From Cronobacter muytjensii ATCC 51329 (GTDB lineage Bacteria > Pseudomonadota > Gammaproteobacteria > Enterobacterales > Enterobacteriaceae), in the NCBI RefSeq assembly GCF_001277195.1, contig NZ_CP012268.1, forward strand, positions 4,154,001 to 4,218,000: a stretch of DNA of 64,000 nt. The letters are read 5' to 3'. Numbering within the stretch: position 1 is the stretch's first letter; each line of letters opens with the position of its first letter. Made by a program: the position numbers and the translations under genes. The notes beneath the pieces were generated by a model. That model did no database searches. It worked only from the letters and a program-made list of their open reading frames with translations, and was not told where the DNA came from. Of this stretch, positions 34,587 to 41,963 are shown in pieces.

Positions 34587-34810
34587 ACGCGTGTCTCCTC
34601 AGCGAGCCAGCGCTGGTTGCAGCGCTCCACCACGCCGTCGAGCTGCGCGGTCATGAGATAAATTACGGAGGTGAGCTGTAGCTGCTGCGCCGGGTCAGGG
34701 CACACAGTGGTGCAGTCCTGCACCTGCATCAGCTCGCCGACGAGCCGGCCGACATTACGCATATGCTCAAGGCATTCAAGGTCACGGGTGGTAATGGTGG
34801 TCTGTTTCAT
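34583..34810 (-). CDS. Small P4-family operon protein, 75 aa
   Basis: A short helical protein (MKQTTITTRDLECLEHMRN...) of unknown function. A start two codons further out is possible, but GGAGG is spaced for the ATG at 34810, which also gives a four-base overlap with the gene before it. The four-base overlap with orf106 completes a coupled chain. Similar small proteins occupy this position in other P4-like satellites. Confidence 0.75.
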   Translation of the reverse strand: MKQTTITTRDLECLEHMRNVGRLVGELMQVQDCTTVCPDPAQQLQLTSVIYLMTAQLDGVVERCNQRWLAEETRV

Positions 34811-35001
34811 GCGCATACCTCCGCCACCGGCAGGCGGGCTGCGAACGCCAGCACGTAATCGCGAACGAGGGAACGGCGGGCGCTGCGCTCGTCACCGGCC
34901 ACGGTGCGGAGCATGCAGATTCGGGGTGTGCGGTCTGCACGACGAACGGCGGCAAACACAAAGACAAACTGCGGGTGAGACAGGGTGAGGGTCGTAGCCA
35001 T
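34807..35001 (-). CDS. Kil/Icd-like cell-division inhibitor, 64 aa
   Basis: The frame is open to 35358 and is often annotated as a 183-residue Icd-like protein. However, a strong GGAGG eight bases before the ATG at 35001 suggests that the real product is the 64-residue basic C-terminal part (MATTLTLSHPQFVFVFAAVR...). The longer reading would cover the presumed immunity RNA. In P4 the gene at this place is kil, which blocks host division when immunity is lifted. Function is inferred from position. Confidence 0.6.
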   Translation of the reverse strand: MATTLTLSHPQFVFVFAAVRRADRTPRICMLRTVAGDERSARRSLVRDYVLAFAARLPVAEVCA

Positions 35002-35044
35002 GATGGCAGCCTCCAATGTTTGTATTGTACCGCTACCACCGGAA

Positions 35045-35258
35045 ACGCCAATTTCACTGGTGGTAGCCCAGACAGGGTTGGCGTAACCGGCAACATTGGA
35101 AACCGGCGCTTCGTAAGAAGCCCCCGCCTGAGCCACCATTATTCGACAGGCGCAACGGAACACAAACCATTGCGCGAAAGATGGGTGCATCAAGGCACAG
35201 ACACAAAAAAAGACGCAAGGCGCGTCTGGTGTCGCCAATGTTGTATTCGGGACGCCAA
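35045..35258 (-). ncRNA. Candidate P4 CI-type immunity RNA/leader
   Basis: In P4 a short leader RNA pairs with flanking target sites and stops transcription before kil and alpha. Here ACGCCAA occurs at 35045-35051 and 35252-35258 with its complement TTGGCGT between them (35078-35084), and CAACATTGG at 35091-35099 complements CCAATGTTG at 35235-35243. This mirrors the seqA/seqB/seqC layout in the right place upstream of the kil-like gene. The ends are uncertain. Confidence 0.4.
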
Positions 35259-35354
35259 TCCCGGCTGCCGATTTTGCGACAGCAGGAAAACTATACCTGG
35301 AAACGACGAAAGGAAGCAAGCCAGAAAAAGGGGTTGTCTGCTGAACGGCCATCA

Positions 35355-35621
35355 TCACGCGTCATATCCCCGGTCACGTGCTGCGATACGGTCGGCCATC
35401 CATGCGGTGATTTCGGACTGCGCCCACGCCACGTTTTTACCGCCGAGGCTGATTTGCTTCGGAAAGGCTTCCCGGCTGATGAGGTCATAAATGGTTGACC
35501 GGGACAGGCCGCACAGATGCATCACTTCAGGCAGACGGATAAAGCGCTCCTGAACGGCATCAGAGACCGGGATTAGTGGCGCGGCAGGGGCAGAAGACGG
35601 GGAAGAAAAAGCAGTGTGCAT
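35355..35621 (-). CDS. vis: AlpA-family regulator/excisionase (Vis)
   Basis: An 88-residue DNA-binding protein, the same length as P4 Vis, which both represses the left promoters and promotes excision. The MerR-like helix-turn-helix is FIRLPEVMHLCGLSRSTIYDLI followed by FPKQISLGGKNVAW (about residues 27-66). The start at 35621 follows a GAGG element. It is the first gene of the leftward alpha operon, facing away from sid. Confidence 0.9.
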   Translation of the reverse strand: MHTAFSSPSSAPAAPLIPVSDAVQERFIRLPEVMHLCGLSRSTIYDLISREAFPKQISLGGKNVAWAQSEITAWMADRIAARDRGYDA

Positions 35622-35888
35622 CGGGCTACCTCATTAAGTTCATACAGTGCCGGTTGTGTCCTTCCGGCTTCGGGTAGCTCCTTATTATGTTTATATTTTT
35701 TCTCAGGTCATGTGTGATTTTCAGGAAAACAAACATTGACTTTTCTGTAACTAAAACGATGGCAAACGCTGGCAAACCGTTGCAATTCACTGCACGACAT
35801 TGCAGCAAAATTTATTTCTTCTGGTTATATATCCCCCCTTGGTAATCGAAATAAAATCTAAATGCCGCCGTCATTATTAAAACCGGAG

Positions 35889-35993
35889 GGTGAACAGTAG
35901 TGAAGAGTTGGTGAACAGTTATATTCTCAACCGTTCACCACTTAACTTACTGTATTGCTTTATTTTTTATGAAAGTGAACAGTAGTGAACAGT
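35889..35993. other. P4-type replication origin/crr iterons
   Basis: Six copies of the alpha-binding decamer. GGTGAACAGT is at 35889-35898 and 35910-35919; AGTGAACAGT at 35974-35983 and 35984-35993; a degenerate copy at 35899-35908; and an inverted GGTGAACGGT at 35930-35939. Type I iterons of this sequence mark ori and crr in P4. The rest of the 536-bp vis-sid gap is AT-rich and holds the divergent promoters, with nothing else recognised. Confidence 0.85.
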
Positions 35994-36067
35994 TAACTGT
36001 AAAAAAACAAAGGTGAGAAGGGTTTCCCGGAGACCTTTCTCTGGCAAGCCGGATTTTAAGTGTCGTT

Positions 36068-36085
36068 TGTGCCAGAAATGCCACA
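36068..36085. promoter_or_regulatory. Ogr/Delta activator box of the sid promoter
   Basis: An exact TGT-N12-ACA element, the P2/P4 late-promoter activator site. Its centre is about 81 bp before the sid start; with the usual -55 spacing, transcription would begin near 36132. Confidence 0.7.
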
Positions 36086-36157
36086 ACGGTAATACATCGA
36101 GATGTTGTCTGATGAAGGGCAGAATCATTTCAGGTTGAACACACGGAGAGCCTGAAC

Positions 36158-36901
36158 ATGAAAACCGAAACTGTTATTAACGCCCGCCAGAATGCTGTCG
36201 CTAAACAGCCCGAAGAGAGTAACCAGCACATCGCTGGTAAGCTGACGATATTCACTGCGGCAAAAGACGCCCACGCGGCCAGCATGCAGGCGCTGAAAGA
36301 GATTGATACCTCCATTGAACGCTGCAAGCAGGAACGGCAGGCTGCTCTTGAGGAGAGCACACAGGCAGAGCAGGACTGGCGCAGCCGTTTTCGCAGCCTG
36401 CGCGGCAACCTCACTCCTGAGATGAAAGCAGAACACGGCAGGCGCATCGCCAGCCGCGAACTGGCAGACGAGTTCACCGGCCTGATTGCCGAGCTGGAGA
36501 ATGACCGTAAGCGCGCCATGCTCGGCGCCTGCACCACAGGGAATAAGTACCGCGCGGCATATGATGACGCCCTCTCCACTTACGCCGGTGCGCAATGGTC
36601 GCAGGCACTGGCCGCTGTTCCCGCCACGCTTGTCCGTGCTTTTGTGCTGCGCACCCGGTCCCTTGAAATGAAGGGAGAAGCCTCACCACAGTCTGCTGCC
36701 CTCGCAGAGCTGCGCGACGTCCTGAGCCGCCTGGGCAGTGAGTACCAGTTCGATATGACGCAGGAGCCGGTATTGTCCGTGACGGGCATGCACCGGCCGC
36801 ATCTTGCCGGTGTGGATACGGAGCTGCTGAACAGCCCGGCGAAGCGAATGATGCTGGCTAAAGCACTGGCTGAAAATAGCGGCACAAAGGCGGAGGCTTA
36901 A
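36158..36901 (+). CDS. sid: Capsid size determination protein Sid
   Basis: In P4, Sid forms an external scaffold that makes the helper's capsid protein build a small T=4 head that only holds the satellite genome. The 247-residue helical protein matches P4 Sid (244) in segments such as DWRSRFRSLRGNLTPEM, RRIASRELADEF and EPVLSVTGM, and is otherwise diverged. It is first of the rightward late operon, under the TGT-N12-ACA box, with the activator gene two bases after its stop. Confidence 0.85.
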   Translation: MKTETVINARQNAVAKQPEESNQHIAGKLTIFTAAKDAHAASMQALKEIDTSIERCKQERQAALEESTQAEQDWRSRFRSLRGNLTPEMKAEHGRRIASRELADEFTGLIAELENDRKRAMLGACTTGNKYRAAYDDALSTYAGAQWSQALAAVPATLVRAFVLRTRSLEMKGEASPQSAALAELRDVLSRLGSEYQFDMTQEPVLSVTGMHRPHLAGVDTELLNSPAKRMMLAKALAENSGTKAEA

Positions 36902-36903
36902 GC

Positions 36904-37122
36904 ATGTTTCACTGTCCGTTCTGCAAAACCAGTGCGCACGCCCGCACCAGTCGCTATCTGTCCGATAACGTCAAACAGCGCTATCACCAGTGCGTGAATA
37001 TCGAATGTTCGGCGACCTTCCGCACGCTGGAATCCGTGGACGGTGTCATCCGTTCACCGGCGACAGAGCCGGCTATCCCGGCACCCGAACCGGCAGCCAC
37101 CGTTAACCGCGCCGGTGCGTAA
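36904..37122 (+). CDS. Ogr/Delta-type late transcription activator
   Basis: A 72-residue zinc-finger activator of late promoters. The ligands are C4, C7, C30 and C35 (FHCPFCKTS and HQCVNIECSATF). P4 Delta is about 166 residues with two such fingers, while P2 Ogr is a 72-residue single-finger protein, so this one is Ogr-sized. It would switch on sid-psu and helper late genes. It lies between sid and psu, the place of P4 delta. Confidence 0.88.
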   Translation: MFHCPFCKTSAHARTSRYLSDNVKQRYHQCVNIECSATFRTLESVDGVIRSPATEPAIPAPEPAATVNRAGA

Positions 37123-37150
37123 CCATGCACGGCCATCAGGAGAAACGCAC

Positions 37151-37717
37151 GTGACAACACTACAGAAAGCCTTTGAAACCTGTCAGGCAGACAAATCTGC
37201 CTGGCTGCAACGCAGGGCTGAACTTGCCCAGACTGAACAGGCATACCGGGAACAGCTTGCCGCTGATAACCGCAACGGCCAGCGCCTGCAAATGCTGCGC
37301 GACATTATCGACGTGAAAAAGTGGGAAATTAACCAGGCTGCCGGTCGCTATATCCGTTCGCATGAAAAGGTGCAGCGCATCAGCATCCGCAACCGGCTGA
37401 ATGATTTTATGCAGGCGCACGGCGCGGCGCTGGCCGCCGCCCTTGCCCCCGAGCTGATGAAATATTCCGGCCAGCATCCCGCCGTTCAGCACTGCGCCAT
37501 GCAGCATTCACTTGATTATCTGCGTGAGGCGCTACAGGTCTGGCTCTCCGCCGGAGAAAAAATTAATTATTCCGCACAGGATGAGGACATTTTAACGGCC
37601 ATCGGATTCAGGCCCGACGCGGCTTCACGCGATGACAGCCGGGAAAAATTCACACCCGCACAGAACCTGAATTACACCCATCGCCGTGCAGAACTGGCCG
37701 CGCATCAGAACCGTTAA
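37151..37717 (+). CDS. psu: Polarity suppression protein Psu
   Basis: In P4, Psu blocks the Rho hexamer to prevent premature termination and also decorates the small capsid. The 188-residue protein is collinear with P4 Psu (190), sharing NQAAGRYIRSHE, ISIRNRLNDFMQ, HGAALAAALAPELM, GEKINYSAQD, ILTAIGFRPD and SREKFTPAQN. The start is GTG at 37151 behind AGGAG; the open frame before it lies over the activator gene and is not used. It is last of the late operon, before a terminator and the cos-like site. Confidence 0.93.
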   Translation: MTTLQKAFETCQADKSAWLQRRAELAQTEQAYREQLAADNRNGQRLQMLRDIIDVKKWEINQAAGRYIRSHEKVQRISIRNRLNDFMQAHGAALAAALAPELMKYSGQHPAVQHCAMQHSLDYLREALQVWLSAGEKINYSAQDEDILTAIGFRPDAASRDDSREKFTPAQNLNYTHRRAELAAHQNR

Positions 37718-37750
37718 TTCTCTCCGAAAATCCCGCCTTTTTCCCGCCAA

Positions 37751-37779
37751 AAACCATGCATGCATAAGGTGCATGGTTT
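37751..37779 (+). terminator. Terminator of the sid-psu operon
   Basis: A perfect 10-bp stem (37751-37760 with 37770-37779), with a nine-base loop, ends in TTTT 60 bp after psu. Confidence 0.65.
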
Positions 37780-37875
37780 TGCATGCGTTTCGCCGACACT
37801 GAATCCCCCGCCAGCGCCAGTACTGGCAAGCCCTGATGCCGTTAATGCACCTGCATTAAAAGCGCCCCGTTAAGC

Positions 37876-37906
37876 GGGCAGGCGGGGCGGGGATAGCATT
37901 GCGCGA
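37876..37906. other. Candidate cos packaging site
   Basis: GGCAGGCGGGGCGGGGATAG followed by CATTGCGCG resembles the P2/P4 cohesive-end sequence (GGCGAGGCGGGGAAAGCAC, from memory). It is at the P4 position, just past psu. The remaining 517 bp between psu and the ATPase gene hold two terminators and AT-rich sequence with no gene. Confidence 0.5.
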
Positions 37907-38168
37907 GCACGCAGATTAATTTTTTAATTATCGAAGCACACAACATCGACAGTATATGCTTAAAACAAAAATGTAGGATAAATGGTTTAAGAAAATAAAC
38001 AGTAGGTTTTAGGGAGGGGTAAAGAAGAGTCTATTCAATTTTAATTAACAATCAAGAGGCTATGCTAATTATTTGGCGTTCAACTGATTTGGATTGCTAT
38101 GTTTTTTATAATTAATAATAGGTTGGGTAATTACATGCTAAGATTTGGGTTTGCAAAGTTGTTTTCGT

Positions 38169-38196
38169 AAAAAAAAAGCCACTGTTAAGCGGCTTT
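38169..38196 (-). terminator. Terminator of the int-ATPase transcript
   Basis: The stem AAAGCC/GGCTTT (38175-38180 with 38191-38196) is followed on the minus strand by a long U tract, 39 bp beyond the ATPase stop. Confidence 0.75.
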
Positions 38197-38234
38197 CATG
38201 GTCTAACTAGTCATGATCTTTATTATAACTGCTC

Positions 38235-40238
38235 TCACTCTAAATAATTGTCAACTTTCCTCTGCAACCAATCAATAGTTATCTCAAACAAACCCATGTC
38301 GTCATCACTAATATCATTGGCATGAGCGTCACCTCTTGTTGAGTTTATAATGGCCATATATTGAGAGAATTTACTTTTTTCATTGTTGAAAACTTTTTCA
38401 AAATCAGACCAGTTTTTTTCAATTAGTTTTCTTAAATCCTCGAAATATAGTTTGGATCTGAATATATCACTGAATTTTAACAATGAAAGTTTTTTTTGCC
38501 TATCGGGTGGAGATATAATGGCTAAAAATATTTCTTTGGCCTTGTCTGGGCCGTGTTTATATTTTAATGTATGACTTATAAGCTGTCTTAAATCAGTTTC
38601 AAGTTTATTTCTTCCTTCACAAAGACGATGCCATTTTTCTTCTCTGGTTGTTGGCAGCAGTCGGATGCGACTTTGCGTGTTTATATAGGACGAAATGGTT
38701 TTAATTGTGAAGTGAAAATTTTCAGCATCACGTTTAACAAGGCCATAACCAATTAAATGTTCTACTAATTTTTCTGACATGCCGAAAAATTCGGCAAATG
38801 TTTTTTGATCTCCTGCTGCCAGATATTCAATGAGCTGGTATTCATCTGGATATCGTTCACGTAAAACAGTTATGATAAGGTCTAGATAATCAATAATACT
38901 ATTATTTATCTCTTCTCTTTTTCTCTCATATTCATATTTGGTAATAGAAATGCTTTTTAAGCCTTTCTTTTCCTTGAATAAATAGCTGCAAACTTGTCTT
39001 ATTATAAATGGGTGCCCTCCGAAATCATCTGTTAGATAGGTATAAATTTCATCATCAAATCTCATCCCCATATAATTTCCGATTGTACTCACCATTTCCT
39101 TTACCTCATTTGCGTCAAAGAAAGGGAGATATGATGGAGAGATAAATCTATATATAGGATTGTCGTAAGTGTTAACAATTGGAGTTTCAATTGAAATAGG
39201 ATTGACGCCTGAAATCATAACGGAAAAAAGATCTTGTCTTTTTTGGAATAATGATCGTAAAGCTTGCCAGAAATAGATAAAATCTAAACTCTCTTTCCAA
39301 TGAATAGTTGGCGATAATGTAAATGTTATATTTTCAATTTCATCTAAAGCAATTAACAAACGCTTGCCTTTAAAATAATTATATATTGATTCAATGTCTC
39401 TTTCGAAGCATATGGAGGCATTTTTTTCTGTGTAGTCTTCTTCTTTTGAAAGTTTAAGATGTTTCGGTAGTGAGTATTTTTTTGAAATATCGTTTACGAT
39501 GAAGAATAAGCATTCATTCCATCTGCGCATGTGAAATGATGTTTCAGAGCAATCCAAATAAACATTTGGCTCGTCCCTTACATCCATCATTCTCAATATT
39601 GCATAAATAACAGATGTTTTGCCAATTCGCCTTAATCCAAATAAGGAGCTACACTGGCCTGTTTGATATTTTCCGTATAAAGATTGTATTGCTTCATGAC
39701 GCCCGAAGAAATATGTGTCTGTTTTGAGAGGGGTTTCATAAGAGAAAAGATCTCGTTCATAAAAACTTTTCTTTAGCCGGTTTATTTGTAATTCACTTGA
39801 ATCTGAGTTATTAATGAGTTCATTGTAAGTAAATGGTACTATTATTCTTGACTCTTTGTCCTGTAAAATAATACCTTGTACTTTTTCTGAAACTTGCTCG
39901 TCTTTACTAACGATAAAAACACATAATTTATCTAATCTATTTTGATAATCACCCATTAATTTATCAACAAAATCAAGGCATCTCGGCATGAAATGTGACG
40001 AAGGACTTATTAAAACCAATACCTCACGAGAGAAGTGAAATTGTTCTGAAATTTCCCGGGTAGGTTTTGCAAAGAAAAAATGATACTCACTGCTTTTGAA
40101 GTTTGCTGACTTGAAAAAAGTCACAAACCAAATTTGTGAAATAGCTTCAATTATTTTTTTCTCATTCTGGCTTCTAGTTTCAATGTTTAGTGTTGATAAA
40201 ATACCCGGTTTATCGAAACTTTGAGTGCTGCGTTGCAT
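38235..40238 (-). CDS. P-loop ATPase with C-terminal Swt1-like HEPN domain; candidate antiviral protein
   Basis: A 667-residue protein with three parts. Residues about 20-165 are an unrecognised alpha/beta domain. Residues about 170-520 are a STAND-like (ORC/MNS-type) ATPase: entry motif YFFGR 176-180, Walker A G201-LRRIG-K207-T-S, Walker B LLIALDEIE 294-302, SGVNP 343-347, GGHPFIIRQ 407-415, then a winged helix. Residues about 540-667 resemble Swt1-type HEPN domains with R635-GDA-H639, one residue shorter than the common R-x4-H. It is AT-rich and starts 14 bp after int, in the psu-int interval where P4 satellites carry defence genes. I know no exact match. Confidence 0.75.
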   Translation of the reverse strand: MQRSTQSFDKPGILSTLNIETRSQNEKKIIEAISQIWFVTFFKSANFKSSEYHFFFAKPTREISEQFHFSREVLVLISPSSHFMPRCLDFVDKLMGDYQNRLDKLCVFIVSKDEQVSEKVQGIILQDKESRIIVPFTYNELINNSDSSELQINRLKKSFYERDLFSYETPLKTDTYFFGRHEAIQSLYGKYQTGQCSSLFGLRRIGKTSVIYAILRMMDVRDEPNVYLDCSETSFHMRRWNECLFFIVNDISKKYSLPKHLKLSKEEDYTEKNASICFERDIESIYNYFKGKRLLIALDEIENITFTLSPTIHWKESLDFIYFWQALRSLFQKRQDLFSVMISGVNPISIETPIVNTYDNPIYRFISPSYLPFFDANEVKEMVSTIGNYMGMRFDDEIYTYLTDDFGGHPFIIRQVCSYLFKEKKGLKSISITKYEYERKREEINNSIIDYLDLIITVLRERYPDEYQLIEYLAAGDQKTFAEFFGMSEKLVEHLIGYGLVKRDAENFHFTIKTISSYINTQSRIRLLPTTREEKWHRLCEGRNKLETDLRQLISHTLKYKHGPDKAKEIFLAIISPPDRQKKLSLLKFSDIFRSKLYFEDLRKLIEKNWSDFEKVFNNEKSKFSQYMAIINSTRGDAHANDISDDDMGLFEITIDWLQRKVDNYLE

Positions 40239-40252
40239 TATAACCTCTTATA

Positions 40253-41416
40253 TTAATACAAGTAATTAGAGTACCATTCTAACATTTGTCTTCTGCTTTC
40301 AAGATACGAGGCATGATTATATACACCTCTTATGATATTTTTATCAGCATGAGCTAGCTGCATTTCTATCCAGTTACTATCAAAACCTTGTTCATGCAAT
40401 ATTGTCGACATCGTGTGTCGAAAACCGTGACCTGTAGCACGCCCTTTGTAACCAAGTAACTCAATCACTTGTGAAACACTTTCTTTTGAGATTGGCTTGC
40501 TGCGGTTGTTCCTGCCAATAAAGATGTAAGGGTAATGGCCGGTAATAGGTTTGAGCTGTTTGAAAAGGTCAACTACCTGAGTAGATAAAGGAACAATGTG
40601 AGGTCTACGCATTTTCATACGTTCCGCTGGTATCTCCCATATACCTTTTTCGAGGTCTACTTCTTCCCACGTAGCAAAGCGCATCTCCTGCGTTCTTACA
40701 CCAGTCAGCATGACTATCTTCGTAGCATTTTTGGTGATGATGCTACCGGTATACGCTTCAAGATCTCGAATAAAATGAGGCAACTCTTCAGCGGATAAAA
40801 ATGGATGGTGCTTTTGCTTGGGAACGGCCAGCGCGATAGCTAAATCAGGCGCAGGATTGTAATCAGCACGCCCTGTTATGATGGCATAGCGAAACACCTC
40901 TCCACACCTCTGTCGCACCTTTCGGGTTTTCTCTAAAGCCCCACGTTTTTCAATACGTCGCAGCACCTCAAGTAACTCTAGTGGCTTAATCTCACCTATA
41001 GGTCGTTTACCAATAAAAGGGAAAACATCCTGCTCAAATGTTTTGATGATTTCCTCACGATAAGCAACCGTCCAACGATCAGCTTTAGTTGAATGCCACT
41101 CACGGCTTACTGATTCGAAAGAGTTTTCTGTTGATAGCTTTTGAGCGAGTTTTAATGCTTTTCGTTCCTCTACTGGGTCAATGCCATTAGCAACTTGCTT
41201 ACGGGCGGCGTCACGCTTCTCACGCGCTTCTGCAAGGCTTACCAAATCGTAGCTGCCAAATGACATTAACCGCGCTTTCCCGGCAAAGCGGAAACGAAAA
41301 CGCCAGCCCTTCGAGCCATCGGGATTGATAAGCAATGACAGGCCTTGCCCGTCGTTCAATGTGTATGGCTTGTCTTGGGGCTTTGCTCGTTTGATTTGTA
41401 TATCTGTAAGTGCCAT
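40253..41416 (-). CDS. int: P4-type tyrosine integrase
   Basis: Site-specific recombinase that inserted the element into selC. The 387-residue protein has the DUF4102 arm-binding domain (about 1-90), core-binding domain (about 100-195) and catalytic domain with R241, H330-x-x-R333, H356 and nucleophile Y366. Length is normal. It points away from selC, starting 160 bp from the attachment core. An ATGTGTATA arm repeat (41415-41423) overlaps the start codon, which suggests that Int limits its own expression. The ATPase gene follows 14 bp after its stop. Confidence 0.95.
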   Translation of the reverse strand: MALTDIQIKRAKPQDKPYTLNDGQGLSLLINPDGSKGWRFRFRFAGKARLMSFGSYDLVSLAEAREKRDAARKQVANGIDPVEERKALKLAQKLSTENSFESVSREWHSTKADRWTVAYREEIIKTFEQDVFPFIGKRPIGEIKPLELLEVLRRIEKRGALEKTRKVRQRCGEVFRYAIITGRADYNPAPDLAIALAVPKQKHHPFLSAEELPHFIRDLEAYTGSIITKNATKIVMLTGVRTQEMRFATWEEVDLEKGIWEIPAERMKMRRPHIVPLSTQVVDLFKQLKPITGHYPYIFIGRNNRSKPISKESVSQVIELLGYKGRATGHGFRHTMSTILHEQGFDSNWIEMQLAHADKNIIRGVYNHASYLESRRQMLEWYSNYLY

Positions 41417-41456
41417 GTGTATAAGCCAAAAATGTGTATAAAAAATCTATACACAT
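41415..41456. promoter_or_regulatory. Integrase arm-type sites, right end
   Basis: ATGTGTATA at 41415-41423 and 41432-41440, and its inverse TATACACAT at 41448-41456, lie between int and the attachment core. They pair with the 29400-29420 repeats. Confidence 0.5.
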
Positions 41457-41576
41457 CACTATACATATTTTTCATGGATTCAGGGAGATCTTGTCGGACT
41501 GCTACGGATGATTAATCTACAATAGTGATTGAAAATAAAGGATTTTTAAGACTTTCTCGGATGGGTGAGGAGGAAC

Positions 41577-41597
41577 TTTGGCGGAAGATCACAGGAG
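41577..41597. repeat. Attachment site at selC
   Basis: A 21-bp direct repeat identical to 29320-29340. It covers the last 19 bases of selC plus two flanking bases, so the tRNA gene stays whole after integration. Confidence 0.9.
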
Positions 41598-41673
41598 TCG
41601 AACCTGCCCGGGGCCGCTGGCGGTCCCAACTGGATTTGAAGTCCAGCCGCCTCACCGGAGACGACGATCTTCC
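41579..41673 (-). tRNA. selC: Selenocysteine tRNA (UCA anticodon)
   Basis: A 95-nt gene that includes the encoded CCA end. The 5' strand starts GGAAGATCGTCGTCTCCGG, the anticodon arm is CTGGACTTCAAATCCAG with TCA, and the long variable arm and extended 8-bp acceptor stem match E. coli selC nearly base for base. It decodes UGA as selenocysteine with SelB. Its 3' end is the satellite's attachment site. Confidence 0.97.
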
Positions 41674-41963
41674 GCGCCTGCATTGCTACATGGAGGCCGG
41701 CGCATTATAGGCGCGTTTCTGACGCTTACCAATACCCCCGCCACACTCTTTTTTCGCCCGTCTGACGGGCGTGATACGGTTTTGCTTAAGTATTTTTTGC
41801 CTGTTATCGGCCACAAAAATTATTCATTCGTTGCATCAGCGAGTTAACGCGATCACAGAAAACAAGAATCATAAAGAAATTACCAGAAAACAGAATTTCT
41901 GGGGGATCCGAACGGCGTTAAAACCTAAGTGAAATTTCGCGTATCGCCGATGAGGACTGCCCG

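Larger units (their letters stand above)
29320..41597. mobile_element. P4-type phage satellite integrated at selC
   Basis: The element is framed by direct copies of the 3' end of selC (29320-29340 and 41577-41597). It has P4's core: int, vis, kil-like gene, orf106, alpha, sid, ogr/delta-type activator and psu. The order and orientation match P4, and iterons and a cos-like site lie in the expected places. It has no structural genes of its own and would need a P2-like helper to be packaged. Two AT-rich cargo loci (30208-31586 and 38235-40238) are added. Confidence 0.92.

Noticed and set aside
37816..37827. 12-bp palindrome GCCAGTACTGGC near the cos-like site
   Set aside because: A single copy with no known protein match; left unassigned.
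41525..41710. 61-codon frame across selC
   Set aside because: It covers the tRNA gene and attachment site; no protein likeness.
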